Below are positions 29,650 through 38,300 of a stretch of 64,000 bases of DNA, one piece after another (the stretch's first letter is position 1; every line of letters begins with the position of its first letter). Position numbers and translations under genes: made by a program. The notes below the pieces were generated by a model. It was not told the origin of the DNA. It was given only the letters and a program-made list of their open reading frames with translations, and did not search any database. The stretch comes from JAJPIG01 sp035531675 (GTDB lineage Bacteria > Desulfobacterota > Binatia > Binatales > Binataceae): NCBI GenBank assembly GCA_035531675.1, contig DATKSL010000027.1:108473-172472 (forward strand), read 5' to 3'.

Positions 29650-29853
29650 ATGTATCTATGCATCTGCAACGCCATCACCGACCGCCAGGCCCGCTCCCAT
29701 AGCAGCGACACGGGCAACTCGGTGGCGGCCTTCTACCGCGCGCTCGGGGTCAAACCCAAGTGCGGCAAATGCGTGCCGACGGTGCGCGAGCTGCTCGCCG
29801 CGCAGTCGCACTCGATCGAGCCTGCTCACGAGAGCTGCGGCGCCCAGCGCTAG
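29650..29853 (+). CDS. bfd: Bacterioferritin-associated ferredoxin
   Basis: A 67-residue [2Fe-2S] protein that reduces the bacterioferritin core to release iron. The four ligand cysteines are C4 and C6 (LCICNAITD) and C38 and C41 (KPKCGKC), the family spacing. A GAGG site precedes the ATG. It has the Fur box just upstream and bfr 71 bp downstream, the expected partner. Confidence 0.94.
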   Translation: MYLCICNAITDRQARSHSSDTGNSVAAFYRALGVKPKCGKCVPTVRELLAAQSHSIEPAHESCGAQR

Positions 29854-29924
29854 CGCAGTTTCCCTCGCCGCGCGTTGCCCCCTACAATCGGTTTCATCGA
29901 TCGCCATCTTCCAGGAGAGATTCC

Positions 29925-30401
29925 GTGAAAGGTGACTCTCAAGTCCTGCAGTTCCTCAACGCGGTCCTGCGCAACGAGCTGACCGCGATCAACCAGTATT
30001 TCCTGCATGCGAAACAGCTTGAGCATTGGGGTGTCGCCAAGCTTGCCAAGTACGAGCGCGATGAATCGATCGGCGAGATGAAGCATGCCGACCGCGTGAT
30101 CGAGCGCATCCTGTTTCTCGAAGGTTTGCCCAACCTTCAGGATTTGGACCGGCTGCTGATCGGTGAGAACGTCAAGGAAGTGCTGGAGTGCGACCTCAAG
30201 CTGGAGCTCAAGGCGCTGGGCGATTTTCGCGCCGCGCTCGCGCACTGTGAGGCGGTGAAGGACTACGTCACGCGCGAGATGCTCGAAGAAATGATGCGCG
30301 CGGAAGAGCAGAGCGTCGATTTCATCGAGGTCCAGTTCGATCTCATCAAGCAGATCGGCCTCGAGAACTACATCCAGTTGCAATCCGCCGCCGCCAGCTG
30401 A
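29925..30401 (+). CDS. bfr: Bacterioferritin with a substituted ferroxidase ligand
   Basis: A 158-residue haem-containing iron-storage subunit, exactly the usual length. The GTG start at 29925 has GGAGAG upstream. Ferroxidase residues E18, E51, H54, E94 and E127 and the haem ligand M52 all align with E. coli Bfr, but position 130, normally His, is Ser (AGC at 30312-30314, in AEEQSVDF). An in-frame ATG at 29760 inside bfd is rejected as start because it adds unconserved residues. Iron storage is expected, with possibly altered ferroxidase-site chemistry. Confidence 0.94.
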   Translation: MKGDSQVLQFLNAVLRNELTAINQYFLHAKQLEHWGVAKLAKYERDESIGEMKHADRVIERILFLEGLPNLQDLDRLLIGENVKEVLECDLKLELKALGDFRAALAHCEAVKDYVTREMLEEMMRAEEQSVDFIEVQFDLIKQIGLENYIQLQSAAAS

Positions 30402-30466
30402 GCGGCATCAGCTCCTCGAGCGAAGCGCCCCCAGCGCGCGGCCGGCACGACAGTCGCGTTCGTCGA

Positions 30467-30484
30467 CGCGAGCGTTAGCTCGCG
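30467..30484. terminator. Hairpin between convergent bfr and secreted-protein genes
   Basis: CGCGAGC and GCTCGCG pair around a GTTA tetraloop. It lies 66 bp after bfr and 66 bp after the facing gene. There is no T-run; possible bidirectional terminator. Confidence 0.4.
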
Positions 30485-30549
30485 CCGACCAACGCGTGAA
30501 GCAGGCAGCCGGAGCTGCGCGTCCGGCCGGGATCGAAGCGCGCCGGAGC

Positions 30550-31101
30550 TTACGGAGCGCTGGTTTTCGTACAGTCGCCGAAACCCGGCCACGGGCCCGA
30601 AGGGCTTGAGTTGCCGTTGTTATCGTCGGTGACGACCGCCGAATTTCCGCCGCCGCCGAGAACGAAATTCCAGTCGTCAGTGAAGTTACCGGGACACGCG
30701 CCATTGTTGCTGCCGGCGGCATCCCAGGTGAGCTGTGCGGTCGCCGAGCCGTCCAGGTTAACCGCATAAGTGCTGCCGGAATCGACGCTGTAGGCGCAAG
30801 CGCACGGCACGCTCGAACCCGCCGGGCGCGCGCAAAAGAAATCGGCGCTGACCAGCGTCTTGGAACCGCTGAGGCCGCCGCGGCCGTTAGGCGTCAGGAT
30901 GATTACGGAGTTTTCGTAGGTACCGTCCGACTGAACCCGGCAGATGTATCTGCCCTTGAAAGACGAGTTCTTGAACTTTGCGGCGGACGCGAACGGGGCG
31001 AATCCTAACAGCATCGCGACCGCAATTGAGATCGCGGCGGCCCCCTTGCCGAATCCGTCGATTAAACGCGGCCGATCCGTGATTTTCTGACCTGTATTCA
31101 T
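30550..31101 (-). CDS. Secreted beta-rich protein, relative of 28755-29414
   Basis: A 183-residue exported protein of unknown function. The signal peptide is at about residues 17-40 (AAAISIAVAMLLGFAPFASAA). The mature part begins KFKNSSFKGRYICRV and contains NSVIILTPNGRGGLSGSK and CACAYSVDSGSTYAVN, the same opening and Gly-turn pattern as the protein at 28755. It has five cysteines after the signal. The pair probably arose by duplication; no enzymatic motif is visible. Confidence 0.7.
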   Translation of the reverse strand: MNTGQKITDRPRLIDGFGKGAAAISIAVAMLLGFAPFASAAKFKNSSFKGRYICRVQSDGTYENSVIILTPNGRGGLSGSKTLVSADFFCARPAGSSVPCACAYSVDSGSTYAVNLDGSATAQLTWDAAGSNNGACPGNFTDDWNFVLGGGGNSAVVTDDNNGNSSPSGPWPGFGDCTKTSAP

Positions 31102-31437
31102 GCCTCTTTACCCCCGACCCAGGATTTGCGGTGCGAATTTCGCGGCGAATTTTGCACACCACCTCGCGCCACGCAAGCGCGGAGCGTGGACGACAGCAGA
31201 TTGGTTGTCGCCCGGCCGCCGCTCCTGGAGCCTACCAGCGCGATCTCTATATTATCCGTGTTGACACATCTTGCCGGCGCATTCTTCTGCAACAGACGAA
31301 ATTCGTCTGATTCCAGAAGCCTCCGAAAAGGGGAGCGCCGCGGCGCGCAATCGCTGCCCGGCCGGTCGCGGCGGACCCGACCTTTGGCGAGCCTGCGATT
31401 TCTGATAGAAATTCGACACTGTCTTCGGAGGAAGCGG
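31102..31437. other. Divergent intergenic region upstream of fabF
   Basis: This 336-bp gap separates the divergent secreted-protein gene and fabF. The fabF frame is open back to 31126, but the reading is Arg-rich and unlike FabF, so it is treated as non-coding. A TTGACA (31261-31266) and a perfect palindrome at 31293-31309 suggest a regulated promoter. No convincing -10 is found 17 bp after the TTGACA. Confidence 0.5.
31293..31309. promoter_or_regulatory. Perfect 17-bp palindrome, candidate operator
   Basis: CAGACGAAATTCGTCTG is an uninterrupted palindrome with a single central A, 128 bp upstream of the fabF GTG and 27 bp after a TTGACA. Its size fits a dimeric repressor site, for instance one controlling fatty acid synthesis; the binding protein is unknown. 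Confidence 0.5.
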
Positions 31438-32700
31438 GTGGAGATGAGATCACGTGTGGACCGGCGCGTGGTGGTGACCGGGCTCGGCCTGGTCACACCG
31501 CTCGGCGTGGGGCTCGAAAAGAACTGGCAAGCGCTGATCGCCGGCCGCTCCGGCATCGGCCCGATCGATCGTTTCGATGTCGCCGATTTTCCCTGCCGCA
31601 TCGCCGGCGAGGTGCGCGATTTCGATCCGCTCGAATGGATCGAAAAGCGCGACGTCAAAAAGATGGACCTGTTCATCCAGTATGCGGTGGCGGCGGCTGA
31701 ACAGGCGATGCGCCAGTCGCAGTTCAAAATCGGCGAGGACAACGCCGACCGCGTCGGCGTGCTGATCGGCGTCGGCATCGGCGGCCTCTGCACCATCGAG
31801 GAAAACCACCTGCTGTTCCTCGACAGCCGCCTCAAGCGCATCACCCCGTTCTTCATCCCCAAGCTGATCGGCAACCTTGCCCCCGGCCATATCGCGATTC
31901 GCTACGGCGCCCGCGGCGTCAATCTGACCACCACCAGCGCCTGCGCCTCGGGCAGCCATGCGATCGGCGAAGCCTTCCGCATGATCCGCTCGGGCTACCT
32001 CGACGCCGCTATCACCGGCGGCGCGGAGGCCGCGCTGACGCCGCTCGGCGTCGGCGGATTCGTCGCGATGCGCGCGCTGTCGACGCGCAACGAGGAGCCG
32101 ACCGCCGCCAGCCGGCCGTTCGATCGCGATCGCGACGGCTTCGTGATGTCCGAGGGGTCGGCGGCACTGATTCTCGAGGAGCGCGAAAGTGCGCTGGCGC
32201 GCGGCGCATCGATCCTGGCCGAAATTGCCGGCTATGCCTGCAATGGCGACGCTTACCATATTACCTCGCCCTCGCCCGACGGGGCTGGCGCGGCGCGCTG
32301 CATTCGGATGTGCCTGGAGGATGGCGAACTCGAACTCGGCGATATCCGCTACATCAACGCCCACGGCACCTCGACTCCGGCCGGCGACCTGGCCGAGACC
32401 CAGGCCATCAAGCACGTCTTCGGCGAGCATGCCGCGCGCATCGCGGTCAGCTCGACCAAGTCGATGACCGGGCACACGCTGGGCGCGGCCGGCGCGATCG
32501 AATCGGTCTACACGATTTTGACCATTCAGCGCGGGGTAATCCCGCCCACCATCAACTACCAGCATCCCGATCCCGAATGCGATCTCGATTACGTGCCGAA
32601 CGCGGCGCGCCAGGCCGAGGTCAAGCTGGCGCTTAACAACTCGTTCGGTTTTGGCGGCACCAACACCACGCTGGCCTTTCGAGCGGCGGCGGACAACTAG
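31438..32700 (+). CDS. fabF: Beta-ketoacyl-ACP synthase II
   Basis: A 420-residue condensing enzyme for fatty acid chain elongation. GTG 31438 sits 6 bp after a GGAGG site; ATG 31444 is an alternative. Numbering from the GTG, the catalytic Cys169 (TTTSACASGSH), His309 (NAHGTSTPAGD), and Lys341 and His346 (STKSMTGHTLGA) are all present, as is the C-terminal NSFGFGGTN. It is followed 11 bp later by fabH. Confidence 0.95.
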   Translation: MEMRSRVDRRVVVTGLGLVTPLGVGLEKNWQALIAGRSGIGPIDRFDVADFPCRIAGEVRDFDPLEWIEKRDVKKMDLFIQYAVAAAEQAMRQSQFKIGEDNADRVGVLIGVGIGGLCTIEENHLLFLDSRLKRITPFFIPKLIGNLAPGHIAIRYGARGVNLTTTSACASGSHAIGEAFRMIRSGYLDAAITGGAEAALTPLGVGGFVAMRALSTRNEEPTAASRPFDRDRDGFVMSEGSAALILEERESALARGASILAEIAGYACNGDAYHITSPSPDGAGAARCIRMCLEDGELELGDIRYINAHGTSTPAGDLAETQAIKHVFGEHAARIAVSSTKSMTGHTLGAAGAIESVYTILTIQRGVIPPTINYQHPDPECDLDYVPNAARQAEVKLALNNSFGFGGTNTTLAFRAAADN

Positions 32701-32711
32701 CGGACGGTCAG

Positions 32712-33692
32712 ATGGGCTCCAGAATCGTTGGCACCGGCCGCGCCTTACCGCGCACCCTGGTGACTAATCACGATCTCGAACGCAGGCTCGACACCTCGGA
32801 CGAATGGGTCCGCACCCGCACCGGAATCGAGCAGCGCTACGTAATGGTGAGCGGCGAATCGCTGGTCGATATCGCGGCCGAGGCGAGCCGTACCGCGCTG
32901 TCGCGCGCCGGCCTTGCGCCCACCGATCTCGAAGCGATTATCGTCGGCACGGTCTCCTCGGACTTCGGCTTCCCGTCGTTCGCCTGCCAGCTCCAGCATC
33001 ACCTCGGGATCACCGATATCCCCTCCTTCGACGTCGCCGCCGCCTGCTCGGGCTACATCTATGCGTTGTCGGTGGCCGACGGCATGATGCGGGCGGGCGA
33101 ATGGAGCCGGGTGCTGGTGGTCGGCACCGATGCGCTCTCGACGATGGTCGACTGGAACGATCGCCGCACCGCGGTGCTGTTCGGCGACGGCGCCGGGGCC
33201 TCGGTACTGGTCTCGGAGGCCGGGCCGCGCGGCGTGCTCGGCAGCGTGCTGCGATCGGCGGGCGAGCACTGGAAGCTGCTGTCGGTGCGCAACGCCACCG
33301 GTACGCGATGCACCTTCGACGCCGAAGTCCGCCGCACCGCCGAAGACGCGATCCAGATGCGCGGGCCGGAGCTGTTCAAAATCGCCGTGCGCAGCATGGA
33401 AGAGGTCACGCGCCGGGTGGTCGAGAAGGCCGGTCTGCGGCTCGAGGACATCTCACTGATCCTGCCCCATCAGGCCAACGCGCGCATCATCAGCGCCGTG
33501 GCGGAGCGGCTCGGACTGGGCGCCGACAAGGTCTTCGTCAACGTCGATCGCTATGGCAACACCTCGGCGGCCTCGGTGCCGATCGCGCTCGACGAGGCTC
33601 TGGAAGCCAATCGTATCCATGACAACGACCTGGTACTGCTCAACGCCTGCGGCGGCGGGCTGACCTGGGGCGCCAACCTGCTGCGCTGGTAG
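32712..33692 (+). CDS. fabH: Beta-ketoacyl-ACP synthase III
   Basis: A 326-residue enzyme that starts fatty acid synthesis by condensing acyl-CoA with malonyl-ACP. The catalytic triad is Cys112 (DVAAACSGY), His253 (LPHQANARI) and Asn283 (VDRYGNTSAA). The usual C-terminal GGGLTWGANLL is present. It is in an operon with fabF and the ArsA-like gene, which lies 39 bp downstream. Confidence 0.95.
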   Translation: MGSRIVGTGRALPRTLVTNHDLERRLDTSDEWVRTRTGIEQRYVMVSGESLVDIAAEASRTALSRAGLAPTDLEAIIVGTVSSDFGFPSFACQLQHHLGITDIPSFDVAAACSGYIYALSVADGMMRAGEWSRVLVVGTDALSTMVDWNDRRTAVLFGDGAGASVLVSEAGPRGVLGSVLRSAGEHWKLLSVRNATGTRCTFDAEVRRTAEDAIQMRGPELFKIAVRSMEEVTRRVVEKAGLRLEDISLILPHQANARIISAVAERLGLGADKVFVNVDRYGNTSAASVPIALDEALEANRIHDNDLVLLNACGGGLTWGANLLRW

Positions 33693-33731
33693 GAGCGCTG
33701 CGTCCGTGCCACCCGCGCGGCGGTCGTTACG

Positions 33732-34718
33732 ATGTTGAACGAACTGCTCAAGCGCCGCCTGCTGATGATCCTGGGCAAGGGTGGCGTCGGTCGCACCACT
33801 GTCAGCGCCGCGCTGGGCCTGGCCGTGGCCCGCGCCGGTGCGCGCGTCTGCGTGGCCGAATACGACAGCCGCAGGCCGATGGCGGAGCTGTTCGGATGCC
33901 AGCCGAGCTACGAGCCGGTCGAGGTCGAACCCGGCCTGAGCCTGATGGCGCTCGACGGGCCGCAGGCGCTGGCCGAATACCTGCGCGTCACGCTGCCGAG
34001 CCCGGCGCTGCTGCGCACCATCCTGTCGAGCCGGCTCTACAATTATTTTGTGTTGGCGGCGCCCGGACTGCGCGAGCTGCTTATGATCGGCAAGCTCTAT
34101 CATGAGATCGAGCTGCGTCCCGCCGACCAGGCGCAGTGGGATCTGGTCATCTTCGATGGTCCGGCGTCGGGACAGGCGCTCGAACTGCTGCGGATGCCGC
34201 TTACGGCGGAACAGACTTTCGGCGCCAGTATCGTCGGGCGCGAGGCGCGCAAGGTCGAGGCGCTGCTGCGCGATCGCGAGCGCTGCGCCGCGGTGCAGGT
34301 CGCGACCGGCGAAGCGCTGACGGTCTCGGAGACCCTCGAGTATCACACCGCGCTCGACGAAATCGGGATGACGCCGGCAGCGGTGATTCTCAATCGCCGC
34401 TCGGCGGCGCCGTTCGGCCGCCCGACGGTCGAGAAGCTGGAGCGTCTGGCCGGCAACGACAACGGGATCGCGGCCGCACCGTTGATTCGCCGCGCTTATC
34501 GCCTGCTGGACGCCTCCGCTCGCATGGATAAAGCGATTGGGCTGCTTCGCAACGGCGCCGGCCCATTGATCGAACTGACGAACCATCCGGAGCTTCACGG
34601 ACGCGCGTTGGTCGAGTCGATAGCAACTGAAATCGTGAAATTGAGGTCCGTTCCCGAGCCGCGCCGGACGCCTCACTCCTCCTCCAGCGTGGATAGTGCA
34701 GCGCGGGATTACAGGTGA
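33732..34718 (+). CDS. ArsA/Get3-family ATPase with an altered P-loop
   Basis: A 328-residue member of the ArsA/MinD deviant-Walker family. The P-loop at residues 15-23 reads GKGGVGRTT: the signature Lys16 is kept, but the invariant P-loop Lys is Arg21 (codon CGC). WDLVIFDGPASGQALELLRMP near residue 135 is the switch II region typical of ArsA-like proteins. There is no arsenic gene nearby; such proteins often occur in pairs with unknown envelope roles. It is only single here. The stop is 4 bp before the next gene. Confidence 0.85.
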   Translation: MLNELLKRRLLMILGKGGVGRTTVSAALGLAVARAGARVCVAEYDSRRPMAELFGCQPSYEPVEVEPGLSLMALDGPQALAEYLRVTLPSPALLRTILSSRLYNYFVLAAPGLRELLMIGKLYHEIELRPADQAQWDLVIFDGPASGQALELLRMPLTAEQTFGASIVGREARKVEALLRDRERCAAVQVATGEALTVSETLEYHTALDEIGMTPAAVILNRRSAAPFGRPTVEKLERLAGNDNGIAAAPLIRRAYRLLDASARMDKAIGLLRNGAGPLIELTNHPELHGRALVESIATEIVKLRSVPEPRRTPHSSSSVDSAARDYR

Positions 34719-34722
34719 TGAC

Positions 34723-35208
34723 GTGAAATTTCGAGTCAGCGTAATTGTGATCGCGATGTCTCTGGTTGGATTGAGCGCCGCCGCCGCGCCGGTCAGCGCC
34801 GCGCAGGCACGACCATGGCTATGCCGCGACAAGCCGGTGTTCTCGTCCCATCAGGCGATGCGGTTTCAGGTCGCGAGCCAGCGGGGCCGCTGGCGGCTGA
34901 TGCTGATGTCGTTCGATGCGGAGGGCGGCCATGACGGTTTCACGATCGTCGACTCGCGCGATCTCAGCACCGCCGTGCCGAGCGGCGGCGGGCAGCTTCC
35001 CGCGGGCCGTTACTTCGCGGTGGCGCAATATCTCGAGGGCGGAGAATGGATCTGCCCGGGTTACGCGCAACGCAGCGACGCCTACCAACCCGGCCAAATC
35101 GCGAGTATCTGCTACGGCGCCGAGTCGACCAATTGCGTCGTGAAGCTGATCGTGTCGCCGGTCGCCTCGAGCGCCCAAATTCCTCCCACCGCCGCAACCG
35201 GCCATTGA
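34723..35208 (+). CDS. Secreted protein of unknown function
   Basis: A 161-residue exported protein. I chose the GTG at 34723, which has an AGGTGA site 4 bp upstream and places a signal peptide at the N-terminus (VIVIAMSLVGLSAAAAPVSAAQA). The mature part has four cysteines (WLCRDKP, WICPG, SICYG, TNCVV) that may form two disulfides, and a beta-rich core RWRLMLMSFDAEGG. I do not recognise the family. It follows the ArsA-like gene by 4 bp. Confidence 0.72.
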   Translation: MKFRVSVIVIAMSLVGLSAAAAPVSAAQARPWLCRDKPVFSSHQAMRFQVASQRGRWRLMLMSFDAEGGHDGFTIVDSRDLSTAVPSGGGQLPAGRYFAVAQYLEGGEWICPGYAQRSDAYQPGQIASICYGAESTNCVVKLIVSPVASSAQIPPTAATGH

Positions 35209-35214
35209 CCGCCG

Positions 35215-35661
35215 ATGAGCGACCCGATGGACGAATTCATGAACGCCGCCATTGAACAGGCGCGAATCGGCCTGGCTGAAGGCGGCATTCCGATCGGATC
35301 GGTGCTGGTCAAGAACCACCGCATCGTCGGCCGCGGCCATAACCGACGCGTTCAGGATCGCGACCCGGTCGCTCACGCGGAAATCGATTGCCTGCGGAAC
35401 GCCGGGCGTATCGGTGGGTACGCCGGCGTCGTGCTCTACTCGACGCTGACCCCGTGTTTCATGTGCGCGGGCGCCGCCATTCAGTTCGGGATCCGAAAAA
35501 TCGTGATTGGCGACACCGAAACCTACGCCGAGACGCTCGATTTTCTCAAAGCGCACGGCGTTGAGGTGGTCGCGTTGAAGCTTGCGGGCTGCGCGCAGAT
35601 GCTGACTGATTTCGCCGCCAGCCACCCCGAGCTCTGGAAAGAAGATAGCGGCGATCTTTAG
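35215..35661 (+). CDS. Zinc nucleoside/cytosine deaminase, yeast cytosine deaminase-like
   Basis: A 148-residue CDA-fold deaminase. Zinc ligands are H54 (VAHAEIDCL, with catalytic Glu56), C81 and C84 (TPCFMC). The C-terminal part (GIRKIVIGDTETYAE, FLKAHGVEVV, and the WKEDSGD ending) resembles fungal cytosine deaminase of the FCY1 type rather than tRNA adenosine deaminase TadA or CodA. Salvage of cytosine or a related base is the likely role. It begins 6 bp after the secreted-protein gene. Confidence 0.82.
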   Translation: MSDPMDEFMNAAIEQARIGLAEGGIPIGSVLVKNHRIVGRGHNRRVQDRDPVAHAEIDCLRNAGRIGGYAGVVLYSTLTPCFMCAGAAIQFGIRKIVIGDTETYAETLDFLKAHGVEVVALKLAGCAQMLTDFAASHPELWKEDSGDL

Positions 35662-35692
35662 AGCCGTGTCAGGAACTGGGATTACTAAGCGA

Positions 35693-35719
35693 GGCTGGGG
35701 CAGAAACCCACCCCCAGCC
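35693..35719. terminator. Hairpin between convergent genes
   Basis: GGCTGGGG (35693-35700) and CCCCAGCC (35712-35719) form an 8-bp stem with an 11-nt loop. It lies 31 bp after the deaminase stop and 105 bp before the end of the converging transporter gene. No T-run. Confidence 0.4.
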
Positions 35720-35824
35720 CCGCTCTGGCCGATCAAAGACAAGGAGGGAACCTTGACCAGCGCAAAGACGACTTACGAATATTTCAGAGATAAGTCAAGG
35801 CTAATTGGATAAAATAAGGTGACC

Positions 35825-37054
35825 CTACCGGCTCTCTTGCGATTCAAAGCGAACCAGCGGCATCAGGGCCACAAATGACGCCATCGCGGCGGCAAACGCA
35901 AACGCGATCGCCCATCGATAGCTGCCCGTATAATCGATAATAACCCCCGCCAGCGGCGGACCCGCGAAGGCTCCGAACCCGCTGCTCGTCCACAGGACGC
36001 CCATCAAGATGCCGAGTTTATGCGTGCCGAACAGATGGGCCAGCACCGCGGGCGCCAGCGCAACGTAGCCGCCGTAACCAACCCCCATCACCAGCGCGAA
36101 AATTACCAGGCTCGGATAGGACGCGCTGCACAACCAGATGCCGTAGCTCAGGCCGAGCGTGAGAAAGCTCAACTGGTAGAGTCGCACCACGCCGGTGCGA
36201 TCGCCCAGCGCTCCCAGTCCGAGCCGGCCGACGACGCTCGCCCCGCCAATCACGCTGACCAGGGCGGCCGCCGCGACCTCGCTCGCGCCGTGGTCATGCG
36301 CGAACGCCGGCAGATAGACGAACGGGATGAACAGCGCCAGCGACAGCAGCGCCACCGACAGATACAGGAAACCGAAAGCGGGGCTGCGTATGGTCTCGCG
36401 GAACCCGGTCACCGGCGAGGCGCTGAAATGGACCGGCGGCCGCTCCACCAGCAATCCGCAGGCGAGCATGACGACTGCCGCGCCCACGCCGAAGATCTCG
36501 TAGGTCGTGCGCCAGCCGAGCGCCTCGATCAACGCGGCCGCCGCCGGCGGACCGAACACCGTGCCGAATCCGATCCCCGAGACCGCGACGCCCAGCGCGG
36601 TGTTGCGCCGCCGCATGAACCATCCCGCCACCACCGCCACCATCGGCACGTACGCGCACGCGATGCCGACGCCGACTGCGATACCGTAGGTGAAATAGCC
36701 GATCCAGAGGTGATGAATATGCGCGGTCGCAATCAGCCCGCCGCCCATCACGATCGCTCCGCAAGCCAGCACCGGCCGGGGGCCGAAGCGATCGGTAAGA
36801 TGGCCGGTGACGGGGCCGAGAATCGACCATAGAAAGACCGTCACCGAAAAGACGAACGCGGTGCTGCTGAGGCTCGCGCCGAACTCCGCCACCATCGGCT
36901 TGAAGAAGGCGCCGAAGCTGTAGGCGACGCCATAGACCGCGAACATCTCGATGAACGCCGCCAGCACCATCGCCCACGCGCGCGGCGAATCGAACGCGGC
37001 CAGCGCCGCATCGACCGCGCCGTCGTCGGCTTGCGGATGGGCCGCCGGGTTCAA
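35825..37054 (-). CDS. MFS transporter, oxalate/formate-monocarboxylate type
   Basis: A 409-residue transporter with about 12 hydrophobic spans. The N-terminal GVAYSFGAFFKPM and WSILGPVTGHLTDRFGPRPVLACG (loop 2-3 motif DRFGPR) and the central loop with GRLGLGALGDRTG point to the monocarboxylate/oxalate-formate porter group. The apparent start is TTG at 37054, which is uncertain. It lies 19 bp downstream of the acetamidase/formamidase gene, so it may import or export its substrate or product, such as an amide or short carboxylate. Confidence 0.88.
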   Translation of the reverse strand: MNPAAHPQADDGAVDAALAAFDSPRAWAMVLAAFIEMFAVYGVAYSFGAFFKPMVAEFGASLSSTAFVFSVTVFLWSILGPVTGHLTDRFGPRPVLACGAIVMGGGLIATAHIHHLWIGYFTYGIAVGVGIACAYVPMVAVVAGWFMRRRNTALGVAVSGIGFGTVFGPPAAAALIEALGWRTTYEIFGVGAAVVMLACGLLVERPPVHFSASPVTGFRETIRSPAFGFLYLSVALLSLALFIPFVYLPAFAHDHGASEVAAAALVSVIGGASVVGRLGLGALGDRTGVVRLYQLSFLTLGLSYGIWLCSASYPSLVIFALVMGVGYGGYVALAPAVLAHLFGTHKLGILMGVLWTSSGFGAFAGPPLAGVIIDYTGSYRWAIAFAFAAAMASFVALMPLVRFESQESR

Positions 37055-37073
37055 CGCGTTTCAGCCCTGTGGA

Positions 37074-38192
37074 TCAGACGAAGATCTCGAGCGGGAGCAG
37101 CGCCGAGACCGTGAAGTTCGGCACATCGACCACCTGGCTGATCCGCAAGTCGACGGCCACGCTGCAGATCACGTAGGCCTGCTCGCGGCTGTAGCCGCGC
37201 TCCTCGTGCAGGTAGTCGATCATGTGACGCACGGCATTGCGCGCCGCCAGCGCCAGGTCGTCGGCGCGGTTCTCGCCCGCCGCCGTGATCGGCATCCCGG
37301 TAGTCGCGTAAAAGCGCCGCGGCGCCGCCATCTCGGGCGCCGTGAAATAGCGATCGTGCGCGAACGCGATATCGCGCAGCCGGCGGCGCGCCGCCTCGCC
37401 CTTGCGCAGGTAGAATTCCAGATGGAACGCCGCCGCCATCTCGATCGCCGTGCCGCAGCATTCCGAATCACCCTGCGCGAAATGGCCGTCGCCGATCGAG
37501 AAAAGCGCGCCCTTCTCCCACACCGGGATAAAGACTCGCGCCCCGGCGGTGAGCTGCTTGATATCGACGTTGCCGGCGTTCTCGCGCGGCGGGATGGTGC
37601 GCAGCCCCTCGGCCGCGATCGCGTCGGTGGCAGGGACCGCACCGCTGCGATCCGGCGGCGGCGCCGCACCCCCGCTCTGGCGCAGTTTCTGCTCGCGATC
37701 GTTGGCCCGCTTGAGCAACTCGTATGACGGCGCGACGCCGATCACGCCCGGAAAGCAGGCGGCCGGAACCCTCACGCCCGGCACCTGCGCACTTTCGGCG
37801 AAGCCGCCCGCCAGCCGCCAGATGGCGGTGAACGAAGTGGGAAAATCCTCGCGCAGAAATCCCATCGTCGGCGTGATCGCGGTGAAGGCGCTGGTCGCCG
37901 GCTCGATCTCGATAATCTGCACCTCGAGCAGATCGCCGGGCTCGGCATCGCGGATATAGACCGGGCCGCTCAGCGGATGGACCCGGCCGAGTTCAAGCGG
38001 GCCGTTGGCCGCCGGATCGGGCTTTGTGATCTGGCCGTCGACCGCGTCGAAACACTCGATCGTCACCCGGTCGCCGGGATTGACGTGGAGGCGCGGCTCG
38101 ATCGCCGGATGCCAGCGGTTGTGTCCGACGCCGGGTTGCTCAGCGAGCGGCTTTGCGAGGTCGATACTTAGTCGATGGAACGCTTTGGCCAT
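37074..38192 (-). CDS. Acetamidase/formamidase family protein
   Basis: A 372-residue FmdA/AmdA enzyme that hydrolyses short amides to acid and ammonia. Characteristic segments are NPGDRVTIECFDAVDGQI, HPLSGPVYIRDAEPGDLLEV, DIKQLTAGARVFIPVWEKGALFSIGDGH and GDSECCGTAIEMA. The ATG at 38192 is clear. It is paired with an MFS transporter gene in an apparent operon. Confidence 0.92.
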   Translation of the reverse strand: MAKAFHRLSIDLAKPLAEQPGVGHNRWHPAIEPRLHVNPGDRVTIECFDAVDGQITKPDPAANGPLELGRVHPLSGPVYIRDAEPGDLLEVQIIEIEPATSAFTAITPTMGFLREDFPTSFTAIWRLAGGFAESAQVPGVRVPAACFPGVIGVAPSYELLKRANDREQKLRQSGGAAPPPDRSGAVPATDAIAAEGLRTIPPRENAGNVDIKQLTAGARVFIPVWEKGALFSIGDGHFAQGDSECCGTAIEMAAAFHLEFYLRKGEAARRRLRDIAFAHDRYFTAPEMAAPRRFYATTGMPITAAGENRADDLALAARNAVRHMIDYLHEERGYSREQAYVICSVAVDLRISQVVDVPNFTVSALLPLEIFV

Positions 38193-38300
38193 GAGCGACT
38201 TCCTGTTGCGTGGCGATGCGGCAGAACCCGTTCAAGCCTATCCGGGGGAGCAGCGAGCGCGCCCTACCATTCGGTTAACGGGAACTGATGCTGGGAAAAT

